Assembly (NCBI GenBank): GCA_022829145.1
Contig: CM040742.1
Coordinates: 44,151,682-44,215,681 of the forward strand
Reading direction: 5' to 3'
DNA length: 64,000 bases
Source of the DNA: Albula goreensis
Lineage: Eukaryota > Chordata > Actinopteri > Albuliformes > Albulidae
Of this stretch, positions 26,069 through 38,473 are shown one piece after another. The position numbers and the translations under genes are program-made. Position 1 is the stretch's first letter. Every line of letters begins with the position of its first letter. The notes beneath the pieces were generated by a model. It was not told the DNA's origin, did no database searches, and saw only the letters and a program-made list of their open reading frames with translations.

Positions 26069-26420
26069 TTGTATAAATCCGAGCGACTGACTGTTTAGAG
26101 AAATGTTTACAAAGTGTCTTGCAGTGCGATGTCAACAAACAGACTGTTGACACTTTCAAAAGGAAATGCGTAACATTTTAACCTTTTTTGCGAATTGGTT
26201 TAGTTACTGTGGTTGTTTTCCCCAGTAGACAGGTATCCACTGTGGAAGTGACTTGCAGTCTCGTACCACAGTAATCATTCCACAACAGAGACCGTTTTTG
26301 TCTTCAAGCACCGTACTCAGATGGTAGACCGTACGCTAATCTACTCCAATCACAACACACAGCTTCGAGCTTTCTGACATTTGATTGGCCGTGTTTTTAT
26401 ATGACATAATCTTATTTTGA
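26069..26420 (-). promoter_or_regulatory. region upstream of rasa4 exon 1, possible promoter
   Basis: Immediately 5' of the rasa4 start on the minus strand. It contains CCAAT-type sequences in both orientations (CCAATCAC near 26346 and ATTGGCC near 26383). No TATA box or CpG island stands out, and the 5' UTR and start site cannot be fixed by eye. Assignment rests on position alone. Confidence 0.3.
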
Positions 26421-28350
26421 GGGGTTGGTGGGAAGTGTAGTAAATCAGTACAGTTACGCGCTCTAGAAATAACGGCCATTCCTATCACTGAGAGCAAACT
26501 ACTCGTAATTATGTTTTGAAACTGATAATGTTATTGATCATTTATATTTTTGCAATACCTTGTACAGTGCATGAAACATATAACATGCCATTTTCAAACC
26601 AAATAATTAGGCTACATTTTTCTTAAATATTGAAAAAATTGTTGCAACACAAGGATACAAAGTAAAGTCCATAGGTTTCCATAACTATTGTAATGTTAGC
26701 CCTTTTTTGCTTTATATCTCACCATATGGTCCAGAAGTGTCGTATTCTGTTCATGTTCAGCCATGAAATTAACCCAAACCTGAAACAACACTTGAAAATC
26801 TCCAGTCTGAAACATGTAAATTCAAGTAACTAGGCAACTAATTTGTCACTAACGCCATATTTTAAATCAATACGGTTAGGTACAAACGCAACTGCTAAAT
26901 TGAAAATTCGCATTTTTTTCCATTCTTTCTCGATTTAACAACACACAAAATTATCCAGACAAGGTAATAGTTGAACTATAGTTAAATTCCACTAATAAAT
27001 CCGGAATGCTTATAATTGTATCAAATAAATATTGCAAGTCCCCACCAAAATTACCAAAAAAATTACATATTTAAAAAAATACAATGGAAGTTTTTTCCAT
27101 TAATTTTCATAGGTATCATCGACATTACCCTTCTCTAACTCCGTAAGAGTTTCATACATTGATGTTAAACCTAAACAACAAAACATATTGTGTATTACTG
27201 ACCAACCAACCTACAGGATTTTCCAGAGAAAAAAAATATTGTTAGAGAGGAGTTAGCCAGGTTGGAGAATATATCAGCTCAGATTAAACATGTTTGTCTA
27301 TAAGATAAATATCTCCCATTTCCCCTCAGGACATGTTATTTTCTCCCTTTTTCGCTATTCATTGTTTCCCATATGTATAGATTACCAATACTCCTTCACT
27401 ATTTATGTTTCAAACAGTGTCGCTCCTGTCAAGAACACACGCGCATGCCCAAACATATCCATAGATAGTGTTTTAAAGCAACTCATTATTGAAACAACAC
27501 AGACGCTGCGGAACATTTGTCAGCAGAAGAAGGAAACGCAATGTTTGCCTTTTACGAGACCAGAAACCATCATTAAACACAGAGAGCGTGTGTGAAGAGA
27601 GATAAGGCACTGACAATGGGAGATGCTAGTAGCCATGTTCACTGAAGAATACACCAATAGGCAAAATGTTCTGCACTTTAAACTCTATATGTGGTTAATA
27701 TATTATTTTTCTCAGAATGCAAAGAAAGCTGTGTAAAATGCTGGCCTACAAAATATGTACTGGCAGGATCAGACCAGAAAAAAAGATGGCATTGATTTAT
27801 TTAGTATAAATAAAACATTTTCTTTTGACAGGAACTAAACCCAAGCCTTAGCAGCTTGTAAAATAAAACCACAGCAGTGGTTCAATGACATGTCGGCTGG
27901 GGCTGCCCACTGCAGGGTCAAAGGTTATTAGGGTGGTTAACACTTTCAGTTGGCATTAGCATTGGGTCACTTAATTTCACACAAATGTTATGGGCTGATT
28001 TAATGTCTGTGGAGGAAGGAAAGGTTCTCACTAGTTTATGAAGCCCAGCTGAGTCAAATGTATAATTGGCAAAATTAATTTTGATCTCTACCTTAGCTGG
28101 GGTATGGTGAGAGTCTTGTCACAAAATGGCTACCACACATCACTGAAGTGAAAGATAAATATTAGATGTCGTGGCGAGATGTTCTTACCCCCCTCACCAT
28201 AAAGTGCTCTCAGGTCAAAGCAAATAGTTGGCATCGTGCAAAACCCTGCCTCTCAAAAAAGATGACTTCTCCGCAGTTGAGAAAACCCGTTTTAATATTA
28301 CATTGTACAATACATTTTTAAGTCACATGAACAAACTGAATTGAATAAAC
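26421..28350. other. intergenic, rasa4 to uroplakin copy 1
   Basis: AT-rich DNA between the rasa4 start and the copy 1 poly(A) signal. No gene or repeat recognised; the 101-codon frame at 27290-27595 resembles no known protein. Confidence 0.7.
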
Positions 28351-28356
28351 TTTATT
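28351..28356 (-). terminator. poly(A) signal, uroplakin copy 1
   Basis: AATAAA on the minus strand about 55 bases past the proposed stop of copy 1. Its closeness supports 28412-28691 as the terminal exon. Confidence 0.5.
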
Positions 28357-28411
28357 AATCACAAACCCATGAAACATTGACAGCACAGAACCGAAGATGT
28401 GAGCTTTCTAT

Positions 28412-28691
28412 TTATGAAGAAACTAATAAACGGCAAAAGAAATGGGGTTGTGGGGAATGGAATTCATAGCTATCGATTTTACCCGATCTCTCCCTCTCTG
28501 TGGCGGTAAGAAAGGGCTGTGTCATCGCCCTTGGGGTGGGTGCTGACACACTAGTGCTTTTAAATGAGCCAGGACGGAGCACATGACCCGAGGTCTGTGT
28601 GTAGGTTCCAGTCATGCTGCCTCTCCTTATCCTGAAGGATTCTGGGACAGGGCTGACACTGATTTCCTGCTTTCCTCGAACAGATTCTGAA
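28412..28691 (-). CDS. tentative terminal exon (cytoplasmic tail) of uroplakin copy 1
   Basis: The transmembrane exon of copy 1 ends in phase 2 (TG). Joining it to the AG at 28692-28693 makes a Cys codon and then a frame open for 92 codons to a TAA at 28412. An AATAAA on the minus strand lies about 55 bases further on. The tail reads VRGKQEISVSPVPESFRIRR and continues Ser/Thr-rich. It shares the phase and a basic IRR patch with copy 3 but lacks the Tyr-x-Thr-His-Asn motif of copies 2 and 3. A transcript could show a different last exon. Confidence 0.5.
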
Positions 28692-30969
28692 CTGTGGAAA
28701 AGTTAAGAAAGACAAGCTCACGTGTTTGCTTATTTTTGCCAGCGGAGTCATTCACAATGCTTGTTGAAATGAATTCTTCTTACTAGGCTTGTTGAAATTC
28801 AACAATTTGGTACATTAGACCACATAAGTCAGTAATTATAGTTTTTTTCCGGTTGTTTACCCTAATTTATTTAAACATGCATCACTTTGTTTTCAAAGCT
28901 CTTAACACAACGTGCAACACTGAGTCAGAAATCGGGTGCTTAGCAAAACTGTTAAAACAGTTTCATATATTTATGTCTCTTTTTTTATCCAATTGAAACT
29001 ACATTTTTCATTTGAAAAGGTCCTTTCAAATAAACATGTAGTTCTTTTTTTCTTTTAGGGATGCCTGAATTTCATGGTTAATAACTGCATTATCAATACT
29101 AAGCTGAAAATCATTCTGAAATTGCTCAAAAGAGACAGTGTGTAAAAAACAGCTGGCTCATATGAAACCTTATAGGTACATGCTCAAAAACAAGCTCCTT
29201 AAGGGTTCTTCATTTGTCCCCTTGGGGAACCCCTTAAAGCTTCCTCTTATATACTGAGATTGCTAAGGGTTCTATGCACAACCTTATTTTGAGGTTCTGC
29301 TAAGAACCCTTTAGAGACATCAGCATCTAAAAGGAACATTTAAGGGTTCCCCAAGGGGCACAAATGAAGAACCCTTATGCTCGCTAGAGAGATTTGTTCT
29401 ACAGCGTAGAGAACAGAAAAAGGTCATATCTACAGTTTTGGTTTCATTCAGGACGACTTTTGGTAAGCCAGACATATAGTAGCTGTTTCAAGCATGGCCC
29501 TAGTCAGGCAAAGGGTAAAGGTTTCACAGTAATGTTGAGTTAGGGGCCTGTCTGAGTGCTATCCGTTTCCTCTTTTCCATAACTTCATCAGAGTCTTTTA
29601 TTATGCATTAGAAGTGCATTGACTTCCTGTTGGCTTCTGGTATGACATAAGTGGTCCCATGTGATAATCACATGCTAAATAAGCCCCGTGAAAATGATGT
29701 GTAATAATGTAAACATTGGAGAAAGTGCTTTAATTTACACGAGGGCATTCAGAAGATGGTTGTGGGCAACTTACAATAGTGCTTTTCATTTAATTTCATC
29801 AAGTCCCACTGGGAAAACATGGAAATACAGACTAGCATAGACATGACCACAATGGGAGTCAACTACATAAATGCTGAGCGTGTTCATGAGTGGGTTTATT
29901 TTCGTACCACAGTCATTTGGTCTTCAGTTACTATCTATGTTCAATTCAATGCGCAAGAGGAAATTCATTTCATGCAAAAACCTCTGACAAAGTATCAGCT
30001 TTAAATCAGTAGAAGTTTTTTGTTTGGTTTCTCTCGAAAGAAGCCAATCTAATTTCCTGTTAACGGAAGTGGGTGTGGCACACTCTTTCCATTAAACAAA
30101 TGGAGTGTTCTGGACTTTTCTCTCCACTGGTTGAGAGAGCAGACTGATAACACATACCTCAGCACAGACAGAAAAAAGAAACATAATTCAGACTCACACA
30201 AAGGAAGACACTCGGTGGTAGAACAACTCTGACAGACAGCAGTAGTGTAAAGGTTTGGGAACTGGATTTTTAAGGTTACAGGTTACAGTACAAAAACATC
30301 CAGCTGTATAAATAAGTAGTATGCAAAAATGTACGCTGTGCAAGTCACTCTTGAAAATGGCATCCACTAAAACTATAACTATATATACTAGAACTGTAAT
30401 GTAAACCTCTGCTGATGGAGTGCAGGTCATCCTTTTGGATTTATATAAACTCTGCTAGAGTAAAAATAACACTGAACATTTGTGTGTACGATCACTGAAA
30501 ATCAGTAGCGAGGGCTAGGCCGTTTAGGCAGTAGTATTGTCGCTCATGAGAAGCATGGACATAGACATGGGCCATGGCTGTGTGAGAGAGCTCGACTAAC
30601 ATTTACAGACATGAGGCTGTGTGACAGAGCTGGAACTAAACTTGGAGATGCTTGACTGTGTGGGTGATCTAGACCTTGACTGAGACTTTGAGTCACATGG
30701 TTGTATGAGAGAGCATTACTGGACGCTGGAGCTGCGCGGTTTTGAAACAGAGCAGGATTGAGACTCAGGCCCTGGTCACTCACCAGTCCAGCAGCAGCAG
30801 GGCCGCCAGGAGCACCACCAGCACGGCCATGGAGCAGGACAGCAGCACGGTGATGACCACCATCGACCCGGAGCGTTTCCATGCCGACTCAACAATGGAG
30901 GAACTGGCTTTGGCTGTGTATTCACCCACATGTGCATGCACACACACCCACATGCGCGCACACACACAT

Positions 30970-31038
<69 letters not shown>

Positions 31039-34000
31039 CATGTAAAATATAAATTCAGATTCAGCAATGAGCTTGCATGTGGGCAGAATATGATTTCAGT
31101 GACTCACCCAAGTGCTTTTGTAAGAGATACAGTCATTTCAATACTGTCGCTGACCTTACATGAATGTTTCATCATTTCTGGCAAGCCACTATGCTACTTG
31201 GTCAATGGTAGGTGTGACAAGGGATGGTATAAAAGAAGCTCGATTCAAAGGGATGGCAGGGGACAATTTTCAAGAGTATTCTTTGTAAATTCAGATTACA
31301 TGTGGTTTACACAATTACGTCTGAAATGAAATTCATGAAGCCCGATGAATTCCAAAAATGAGAAGGATGTTTTCCGAAAATTCCTCTGACCTTTCAGGTC
31401 ATCCTGACAAAAGGGCAGTGATCAGAGCTCCCCCTGGTGGTTTAGTTTTATAACCACAACAGTGCTCACTTCAAATGCTGCCCAGGGAACATCCTGTTTT
31501 CATAAACTTCACACAAATACACAGATATACATATACAAAAAAACAGTATAAATTAAATATGTAAGGAAAAAAAACAACATTACGTGATATAAGAATGATG
31601 GGGAAGGACCATTTTGTTTCTGAGACAACTTCTTTTGTCACTGGATCAATAAGGATGTATTTTACTCTAAAAGAAAAAAAAAGAAAAAACCACCTGTAAT
31701 GGAATTATGTAACAAATCACAGCTTTATTAGACAGGCTTGAGAATAAATATTTTACAGACAGGAAACAGCTGCTGTATCAACACCTGAAAGTTCAGTTGG
31801 GGTTCCAGACATGCAATAGATATGGTCAACAATTCAAAATATTTAACAGGACTGAAACATGTAACACTGGAAAATATGTCAAGCCTTGGTGGTCATTCCT
31901 CGCCCTGGAGAGCCACAGCGTACGCTCATTTTGTTTTCACCTAGAATCCCAAAACGAGTTCAGACCCAGGAAAGCAGGTGAGGTGAATCACCCGTATAAT
32001 CAAGTGTTTAAATTGGACATTAAATGCTGAGTAACACCAAACACTAGGAACCTAACTGAGGACCATTGCCATCCTCCATTTTGTGAAGTTGCTCTGGATG
32101 TGAGGGTGAAATGGATGCTATAATGTTACTGTGAAAATGTCGCCTGAACGTGGAGCCAGCAGGCAGGTTGCCATTGCATTGTGGCGAAGACTAAAGCTGT
32201 GGTTTTGTTCCGGATGGCTCTGGGTAAACCAGTCTTACAGTCTAACGGAAGGTGTTGCAAGCAAGGCCCTAGTGAGGATAAAGTGAGGGTGAGAGCATCA
32301 CCTGACTGTGGAGCCGGCGGGGAGGATGCCGTTGCAATTGGTCGAGGAGCAGTTCCCATCAGCCCCTACTCTGAAGTAGCGAATCCCGGGTAGGTCGCCA
32401 CAGGGGAAGTCTCTGGGCACCCCCAGCTTGGTGATGTAGTACCGTTTGTGGGTCTGACCTAGGCCAAGGAAGGCGTCCGGGTACGGCGAGGCACTGAGGA
32501 TCTTTGGTGCCTCTATGACTTTGTCTCTGTCGTAGTTGTGGACGCCTGTTTGAACGTGTGTGGGAGAAGCAGAGCAGAACAGAAACGCAGAGCGCAGAGA
32601 AATCGATAAGTACTGACCACAGTCTCTCAATCAATTTCAGTCCTCAATGTGCAATGTGTGATTGTTTAAAATCTCAATTACCAATAGGAATTTTTTTTCA
32701 GAGTCCAATTTCACAGAGCAAGAATGATATTCTATTTATAAATATTTATCTGACGGATGCCTGAAGTCCTTCAAAGTGAATGAGAATACAAACTCATGCT
32801 GAATCCCCTAAACAAAATCCTTTGAACACCCCTGAAAACAGAGAAATAAATTCAAAATTCCAAAATTAAAAATAAAGATAGCTGCTACTTGAGAATTTGC
32901 TGAAGACCCCTTCGATAACCTCTTTGTGACCCTTTTGATCAGATCAAGCATACCTGGGCCAGTGGCAATGACTGACCAAATCTCACATGTGTTGACAGTG
33001 CAAGGAAGTGAACCCTGAAGGGTGTTGAAGAAACAGAGGGGCTGGCTCAGAACAAACGAACTGCTGGTGACACGGGCCACCACTTCGTTGGGCAGGATCT
33101 GAGGAACACTTCCCACTGTTAGAACTGTAACAGTCAAAACAAAAGACATCAAAAAAAGGTGTAATGAAACCAAAATTGTGCAGAGCTACCATGAAATACA
33201 CATTACAAATAGTGAAACACTGGATTTAACCATTCATGTGAAGAGCACCATCTTTTGATTGGTCCTGACAGCTTGATGTACTGTAGCCCCACCCATTACA
33301 CTTATCATTCTCCAATCACATGGAGCCCACTGCTGGGTACATCAGTTCTTGCTTAGACTGTCTCCTACTTTTTGCCTACTATATTTAAAGCACTGATGAA
33401 AGTCCATTGAAAAATGGACAGTCTACATTCATTTTCTCTTCATTTTGTTTTTCCTTTAGTCTATTTATTTTGGCACTAATTATTGCAATGCACTTAGTAA
33501 ATCTGCTGTGAACTATCAATTGGAATCACAACATGTTTGGCTTTGTACACAGCTTTTCACACTCTCACACATTGATACAAATCATTTTGGACAGCGAATT
33601 AAGATGTGATATTTATATTGTGTCATACTATATTACAGCCACCAATCTAGGATGAGTGCCTTATTTTACATGTTGGACAGGATCCATTCTTACATAGTAA
33701 TATTCATTGAACGGGGGTTATTTTCACCACCTGAAGTGGCAACCCTGGGGTTCCGGGCCAAATTCTTAATCTCTATTCAACACTGCCACCAGGGGGCTCA
33801 CTACAGTATAATAGGATATGCTAAGACTATGCAGCTCTTTGTAACATGAATGTTTCTCAAATCAAGTGATGTTTTGAGCCAATTTCACATCAGTCTCATC
33901 CTGTGTTTTTCTTTTCCTTTCAGAACCATATCCAATATGCAACACGTTATCTGAGATAAATCGCTTTCGAGCAGTGCAGGAGCGTAAGAACACATGCAAG

Positions 34001-36523
34001 ATGCCATATCAGAGAAGGCTATACATTCCATTGAGGGTCATTCTTTTTTCATGCTGTCTAGATAGTATCCAGCACTGTGCCAAACGTGTCATGGGTCTCT
34101 GCTTCTATTAGGTGTCCTAGACAGATTGCCGACCCTAGCTGCTTGCATGTAGGAGGCATCACTCTAAGACTGCTTAGAGACCGTGCAAAACATGCTATCC
34201 TCCTGCTTTTCTGACACAAATGGAAATCATCTACATTAATCTCTTAAATAATGTAAAACCAACAAAAAAAACCCTCAGAAGTCTCAATGCCATTTTGCTG
34301 AGCCTCAAGACATTCTGGACTGTATTTTACTGGCCCAAATTCATGGCATGACAGTCACAGTGAAGCATATCGATTTCAGTAATGGTTGCCATCTTTATTT
34401 CAAAAGCATGCAGCATCAATGTCACATGACTACAGTGTGAGAGTTATATGGCTACATTGGTTACATTCCCAATGGCTATAAAATGAGATTTGCCCCAACA
34501 CAGATAACGTACATATGGAGTTTCTAATAAATCATGCACCAATTATTCAATATAATACCGTCCATTTGTACCATTGTCCCACATGTTTGGACTACCCAAA
34601 GAGAGTCCTTGGTGACTTATGTATTCATTCTCAGCTTTCATATTTGATAGATGATGTCAGCTTTGCCAGACTGTCATTGTAAATAAAATTTTGTTCCTTA
34701 ATGACCTGCCTGGCTAAGTAAAAGTTCAATAAAAAAAAAAAAAAGTTTTGTTAGTCTTCCTTGAAGTTATTTAAACAGATTCTGTGTACTTGCTAACCTT
34801 CTGATCCAACTTTCTGATCTAGACGCACTGCTGTAAATTTCATCTGACAAAGGGATTGCATAATACTGATGCAATTGTCCGCTGTTAGCCCAAAAGCATT
34901 TTTACAAAGCATTACGAAACATAACAGATACACACACCTACCTATGCATGAATGCAAAATGTAAGTGTGTAATAACCTCAGTAATTTGATATTATGTACT
35001 ACGGCATCACCCCTCAGTCCTGAACTGTAATAATACAACTTTAATGGACCCCGGCCAATTTCAAGACAATAAATAGAAAGTCTGTTTTAAGTCCCTGCGG
35101 TCAAATTTCATTACATGGTCTGAAGTTTCATTTGGAACATGAAAATGGCTTGGAGAATCACTGTGTCCATTGTAAAGGCAGATTGTTCGGAGCAACTGCT
35201 GCTTCGGTTACATAGTGCTTGCAGCAAACTTTGATTTGATGTCGCGAGCCATTTCATTCCCAACTTCTTTTTATTTGGAAAGCACCTTCTTTAAATCGCA
35301 GTAGGCAGTAGGCTTTCACAATACCACACTTGGCAGATGTTTGTGTAAACAGTGTGTGTTAGAATCACAGGGAGTCCTGGTTTCAAGCTTGAGCGTGAAG
35401 GACAAAAGAGTGCGATTTTCAATCTTGAAAAACCAGTTAATACAATTTTGCCCGAATCATCTCCTCCATGACACACATGCTCCTATTCTTTCCCTTAACC
35501 GATTTACGTTCTTCTAAGTATTATGTCCAGGGTACCCTTACACCTGTGAGCTTCAACATGTACACACACACTGTGCATGCCATGCCTTCTGAATTAAATC
35601 ATGCACTTTGACCAATATGTCACTTGGTTTCAGATATTATACATATCACTATTGATTCAGGTGATATTCTATTCTCTGTTCACTCTTTCAAAAAAGTATT
35701 GAGAAAAATAGAACACAATAAAATAAGAAACGATGCTTCCAACCTCCTTCACAGATTTTTATCTATTTACACTTTACTTAAACAGGATACTCCTTACAAT
35801 TTCAAGGGAGACCTGGTCAAAAAAGCAGGTTTACAGTAAATACAGAAGCTATTAAAAACAGAACTGACTCAAAACACAACACAACAATGCACTAAAACAT
35901 ACATTCTGTCCTTGGCAGAGGCAAATGGACAGTAGTCATACATTTGGGAAAAATATTATTCAATAACAGTGCTCTGGAACAGAAGTTATTATCCATTTGG
36001 AGGTTCTTATCCATACCAGCTCGAGTCTGCCAAATTGCCTTTTTATATTTGTATGACATAAATACAAGAGTTTTCATAGGGTCTAGTCATTACAGCTCTC
36101 AATCCAAAAATCATGAATAACTTTGAGTAAAACCCCGGTAAATCCACCTACTCAAATCAGTTAGTTGTCTATTTATGTATGGGAGGACGATGATCTCTGA
36201 TTAGTCCTCAGTAAGGTTGTTTGTTATTTGTGGTTTAGTTACATTTCTAAGACGCCACTGTACTCGTCGGAGAACAATCCATCACCGATGTGACATAATT
36301 ACATAAGCACAGCCATATCTCATCGATTTTCCAAAAAGCGTAAACATACACGCACAGCAGTTTACATACTCCCTCCAAGTAAATGTTTTCAGATGTAACG
36401 GGTCAGCAGGAACATATTGCTCCGATGTTCTCACTAAACTCCGGAAAGTTAAATCACTTACTTACTTTTTGCTCGGACGCAGGACAGAGCTGCACAGATG
36501 ACCGAAATGCATACGAAAGCCAT
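28412..36523 (-). CDS. upk3bl: uroplakin-3-like protein, tandem copy 1
   Basis: Type I membrane protein of the uroplakin III family, which in mammals pairs with a tetraspanin uroplakin to build urothelial plaques. Exons: 36466-36523, 32954-33124, 32302-32545, 31584-31666, 30784-30913 and a tentative last exon 28412-28691; total about 321 aa. Intron phases are 1,1,2,1,2, as in the other two copies. Order: signal peptide (MAFVCISVICAALSCVRA), luminal domain with conserved Cys (PLCFFN, LPCTVNTCEIW, NCNGILPAGSTVR), the family segment VKYILIDP followed by ETKWSFPI, then one transmembrane helix (VVITVLLSCSMAVLVVLLAA). The first five exons are secure. The tail exon rests on phase, an open 92-codon frame and a nearby poly(A) signal. 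Symbol is tentative between upk3b and upk3bl. Confidence 0.85.
28692..30783 (-). other. uroplakin copy 1 intron 5
   Basis: About 2.1 kb, containing the foldback element at 29201-29376. No exon seen besides the tail exon that ends it. Confidence 0.6.
29201..29376. mobile_element. foldback MITE
   Basis: Terminal arms of about 38 bases: left 29201-29238 begins AAGGGTTCTTCATTTGTCCC and the right arm ending at 29376 is nearly its reverse complement, with few indels. Shorter internal AAGGGTTCT/AGAACCCTT inversions lie between. No coding capacity; no confident target duplication. Confidence 0.8.
30968..31034. repeat. (CA)n microsatellite
   Basis: About 33 CA units, TG on the transcribed-gene strand, about 55 bases upstream of the copy 1 transmembrane exon acceptor. 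Confidence 0.97.
31427..31441 (-). promoter_or_regulatory. CTCF-like motif
   Basis: Minus strand reads ACCACCAGGGGGAGC, a close match to the vertebrate CTCF core (CCACCAGGGGGC type). Occupancy is not shown by sequence. Confidence 0.4.
31667..32301 (-). other. uroplakin copy 1 intron 3 with dispersed repeat
   Basis: About 0.6 kb. The stretch near 31900-32060 (CCTGGAGAGCCACAG, then CGAGTTCAGACCCAGG) resembles a common fish interspersed repeat. Nothing coding. Confidence 0.6.
32546..32953 (-). other. uroplakin copy 1 intron 2
   Basis: About 0.4 kb, no distinctive element. Confidence 0.85.
33125..36465 (-). other. uroplakin copy 1 intron 1
   Basis: About 3.3 kb, AT-rich, with a CTCF-like motif at 33784-33798 and a poly(A) run near 34730. 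No exon recognised. Confidence 0.8.
33784..33798 (+). promoter_or_regulatory. CTCF-like motif
   Basis: TGCCACCAGGGGGCT on the plus strand matches the vertebrate CTCF core very well. It lies in copy 1 intron 1 and points away from the motif at 31427-31441. Confidence 0.5.
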
Positions 36524-38113
36524 GCCAGGAATTTCTTGATTTGATCTCGGTCACTGTTGTCGTCTTCCAGAGTCTTTCTTGAAATAAAAATTACTTTAAA
36601 TGCATAATTTCCAGACATTAGGTGTGTCACTCCGGTTTTGTTCCACCTCGCTTTCTACCTGATCTCCGGACACTAACAAGCCACCGAAGCTAGCTCACCT
36701 TGCGATTGAGTGGAGGTGGCCGTTTTCATTATCAGCAATCGCCATCTGCCTTCTGAAACGCTAGACTGCAGGAATCATGGTAACAACGAAATAGTGTGGC
36801 GTGCGTATATTTATTCACCAAGTTTATTTCTTTATTTTTTACAATATATTATCTTAACCAATACAAATTTCTTTTTGTTTGAAATGCTTACAGTATTAAA
36901 ATAAAAAGAACAGATATTTGAAGGTACTTAACTGGCAAATAGTCTAGGAAGGTATCATACCATTGTGATACGCGAAGGTAATATTTGTGACATAATGCTA
37001 CTCCAGACTTTTACATGTTGTTGTTTTTTCTTATTTATTAGTAATGCTATATCTGAAAATGATCACCACAGTTGATGTGAGATTATAAACATACATGATT
37101 CTGACAAGGACCAGAATATGGTCAAGTTATATACATCTTGTTTGGTAAGGCTTTTTCCCGCATTTGAGGTGTGACAGTTATTCAGATTGAGACGTAATAC
37201 TTTAAGGCGTTAGTTTGTCCGTATGTGGCCAGTTGAGGAGAAACCTGGCATTAACAGTTCTGAGACTGGCGTCATGGAATCAGTAATGCTTAGCGATGAC
37301 ACTCCTCTTTACTAATATTCAGAAGTACCGACTTGAAACAGGTCGCACAAAGAGTGTTTTTATGATCGAGTGGAGCTGAAAAGCATTACAAATTGTTTTT
37401 CCTCAACCACTTTAGACTCAGTTATCAGTGTCAGAGGGAGGTGTGTTTTGGGCCCCTGTCTTTTCTCTTGGCTGTAATTGCCAGTCAGCTTTGTTGTTTC
37501 TCTAATTGAAACCATAAGTCTAAGGAGTCACAGTAACATGAAAAGCAAGGAAAATTAGGCATGGTTCAGGCCCATAAATCTAAAATTCTGACAGACATAC
37601 AGTACAGCTCATTACCTGACCAGTCCACAATATAACAGCAAACCTCACTCTAACAGCACAACACCACAGTATTAAATGGCTGGTAATGTTCATTAAATAT
37701 TGAAATTAAATACAGCAATAAAACATTTATTTTACAAACACAACAAAGCACAAAATAGTATTGATAAATAATTCATAGGCACTGTAGAAAATAAAATATA
37801 TCAGAATGAGAGACTGATTTTTGAAGCAACTTTTACCATATACTTTAACTAGCCTCACAATTCCCTGTAACAGATATGGGAATTCCTACTTAAAGGATGC
37901 TGGAAATACCTCTCAGATATATTTGAATAGAACATTAATTCTGGAATATATCAAGTATAGAATAAACCATAACAGGCGATGCAGTTGTTGGAAAGTAAAC
38001 CACCTCAGGGTGGTCAACGGGCCTCTTGGCTTTGCATTGGACATACATCTTACCACACTATCATTAGTTTTCATTATAATAAAGCTGCAAAACCCATTGT
38101 GGTTTGTTCCATA
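36524..38113. other. intergenic, uroplakin copy 1 to copy 2
   Basis: Includes the unplaced promoter and 5' UTR of copy 1. AT-rich; no repeat or gene recognised. Confidence 0.7.
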
Positions 38114-38119
38114 TTTATT
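38114..38119 (-). terminator. poly(A) signal, uroplakin copy 2
   Basis: AATAAA on the minus strand about 0.35 kb past the copy 2 stop codon. Other AT-rich candidates lie further downstream. Confidence 0.4.
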
Positions 38120-38473
38120 GCAAGTTACTTTTTGGTACTCCAAACGTTTGCTATTAAGACAAAGGCAACAAAGTCCACAGGAATCTGAAGACAGGGCTGC
38201 ATACCCTGTCCTTGTAGTTTTACAATTGAAGTGTGTTATAATGTTTGAAAATGATGTATTGAGACAAAGTGTAATACTGTAAGTGGTAGCCCCAGGGCTC
38301 TGCTGGTCCATTTGCCTTGTTTGTAGGTAGACATTGCCTCTAAGCACTGATTTGAGATCAGTTTTCTGCTTCTGTTCCTATTGGTTATGGTCAGGACTAG
38401 AGCAGGATAACTGGTCCTGCACCAGTGCTTAAGGGCAACTTCCATCTGGAGCTTTACCCTGAGAGCACGTGTT

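Larger units (their letters stand above)
30914..31583 (-). other. uroplakin copy 1 intron 4
   Basis: About 0.7 kb with the CA microsatellite near its 3' end and a CTCF-like motif at 31427-31441. Nothing coding. Confidence 0.8.

Noticed and set aside
30742-31329. 195-codon plus-strand frame
   Set aside because: It is antisense to the copy 1 transmembrane exon and runs through the CA microsatellite.
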